A stretch of 64,000 nt of DNA, from NCBI GenBank assembly GCA_033961575.1, contig CM066732.1:112408687-112472686 (forward strand), written 5' to 3'. The notes under the pieces were generated by a model that saw only the letters and a list, made by a program, of their open reading frames with translations, made no database searches and had not been told where the DNA came from. The DNA is from Aselliscus stoliczkanus. Lineage: Eukaryota; Chordata; Mammalia; Chiroptera; Hipposideridae. The number at the start of each line of letters is the position of its first letter. Positions within the stretch are counted from its first letter, which is position 1. Of this stretch, positions 62,750 through 64,000 are shown one piece after another. The position numbers and the translations under genes were made by a program.

Positions 62750-63560
62750 CTATCAAACAAGAAAAGGTGACATTAAAATGGATGGTGAGAGTGAATCTAT
62801 ACTCCACTCATTACAGTAGGCAACATAGGGCAATTAGTTTATAAATAAGTCACACATGGGTTTGTGGAAAAGGGATATGTTGAGTAGATTTTACTTTCCT
62901 AAGTTTGTTTTAAACAAGGGCACTTATGGGTTAGGTTTTTGAGACATTTGTTTAAAAAAAAGAATTCAGTTTAAGACTACATGAAACCAAAAGATAAGTC
63001 AGTATAAAAGAGATAGTATATCTTTGAAAAACATTAAGTGTGTCTTACTGAACATTGTTACATAAAAAACTTACCAGGAAAGGAAAATAAATTCTATAAA
63101 TGTTAGTATTGCTTCAGTTCAATCCAAATTTAAAACAAATTAAAAAAAAAGAATGCAAACTCAATTTTAGAAGAGACAGAATAACATTTCTAATTTCTTA
63201 GGAAAATGAAAAATTCAAAGTTTCTTACATATGTTTCAAACTTTACAACAAAGTAATACATAATAAGTTCAAAATATTAGTTACATTTTAACTAAAAGTA
63301 ATAAAATCAAAAAATCAATTAATAAAATCAATAAAACAGTTCCTCATCAACTAATATTAAACTTTTGGTTATAAATGAAGTTAGGTTTTTAAATCTATAG
63401 TTGCACATGTATGTGGGTAACTGTGGGTGTTCCATCTAACTATGGAACGTAAAGAGCATGGGACTAGCAGTCAAGTGACCGGGGTTTTAGTCCCCTCTCT
63501 ACCATTATATTTTGTCACCTCTTGGAATAATTTTTTTGTCAGGATAAAAAGAAAATTAGT
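62750..63560 (-). other. VPS13C intron upstream of e1, nothing recognised
   Basis: AT-rich intron sequence. The exon that should precede e1 was looked for and not found, so it lies beyond the right edge. Confidence 0.55.
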
Positions 63561-63562
63561 CT

Positions 63563-64000
63563 CGGGCTAGCTGAGCTGGTTAAGAGCTGGTTTGGGACGC
63601 CAGTGGCTCCGATTGGGATCCCACATATGAGGGCCAGTGACACTGCCCTCTACAGCTAAGATGGTGAACAACAGCTCCACCTGGAGCTGGGCTGCTGTGA
63701 GTCCCTGGGACGGCACAGCTGCAGCCCCTGCTGCAGTGGGCTGCCATAGGCTACAGTGAGTGGCCAGCAGCCAGCATGAGCAGCTGGTAGCCAGTATGAG
63801 CTGCCAAGAGCCGCTGTGAGCGGCCGTCCTGAGGCCAGCAACCGATTTGCCTCACCTGAGAAGAGCACAATGATAATACCAACATGGGCCAGTGAAGCAA
63901 TGTCCTCCTAAACTAGACTGAAGAACAAAAGGACAGCAACTTGTCTGTTCCCCTTTCCCGGTTCCCCAGTGCTGTTCCCCTCCCCCAATTCCCCAATGAA
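63563..64000 (+). mobile_element. Long form of the tRNA-headed SINE, cut by the window edge
   Basis: A diverged head (CTAGCTGAGCTGGTTAAGAG) is followed by GTGACACTGCCCTCTACAGC, the GC-rich body and the CCCCAATTCCCCAATGAA end. The expected AATAAA signal is AATGAA here, and the A-tail is outside. A 70-codon antisense open frame is not a gene. Confidence 0.92.

Overview
The window is nuclear DNA from a placental mammal, probably a bat. It has a multi-exon gene with GT/AG introns, L1 and L2 LINEs, MIR elements, MaLR LTRs and abundant tRNA-derived SINEs. Two TTAA-flanked piggyBac-like miniature elements resemble bat piggyBac termini, and the SINE style resembles Yinpterochiroptera (horseshoe bats and relatives). 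The species call comes from memory of repeat families and is only moderately certain.

One gene spans almost the whole window on the minus strand: VPS13C, a bridge-like lipid-transfer protein of membrane contact sites. I could place 38 consecutive coding exons, called e1 (right end, most 5') to e38 (left end, most 3'). They total 4,820 nt and keep one open frame of about 1,606 codons. Every intron has GT/AG ends, and no stop or frameshift was seen. Judged against the human protein from memory, they cover about residues 209-1815 of about 3,750. The promoter and chorein-N exons lie beyond the right edge. The VAB, ATG2-C-like and PH-like parts lie beyond the left edge.

Layout: e1-e8 (62.7-52.8 kb) are the end of the N-terminal region and the first groove segments. 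A 7.8 kb intron (52.8-45.0 kb) is filled with old L1, an MLT1-like LTR, an L2-like repeat and SINEs. Next come e9-e10 (45.0-44.0 kb) and an intron carrying a broken L1 (38.9-43.0 kb). Exons e11-e18 (38.5-28.7 kb) follow. Exons e19-e29 (28.1-14.1 kb) and e30-e38 (10.7-0.4 kb, continuing off the edge) are two copies of one exon module. They match exon for exon in order and intron phase, and five exon pairs have identical lengths. The VAP-binding FFAT-like motif is in the first copy only.

The rest is intron and repeat sequence. Notable items are a 61-bp TTAA-flanked element and a 115-bp dimeric relative, a mariner-like miniature element with TA target sites, and a polymeric SINE with 127-bp tRNA-Lys-like units. 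There are also many short and long tRNA-headed SINEs, nearly all antisense to the gene. No functional tRNA, rRNA, CRISPR, promoter or second protein-coding gene was found. I see no wholly new system. The intragenic duplication and the miniature DNA transposons are the best leads.
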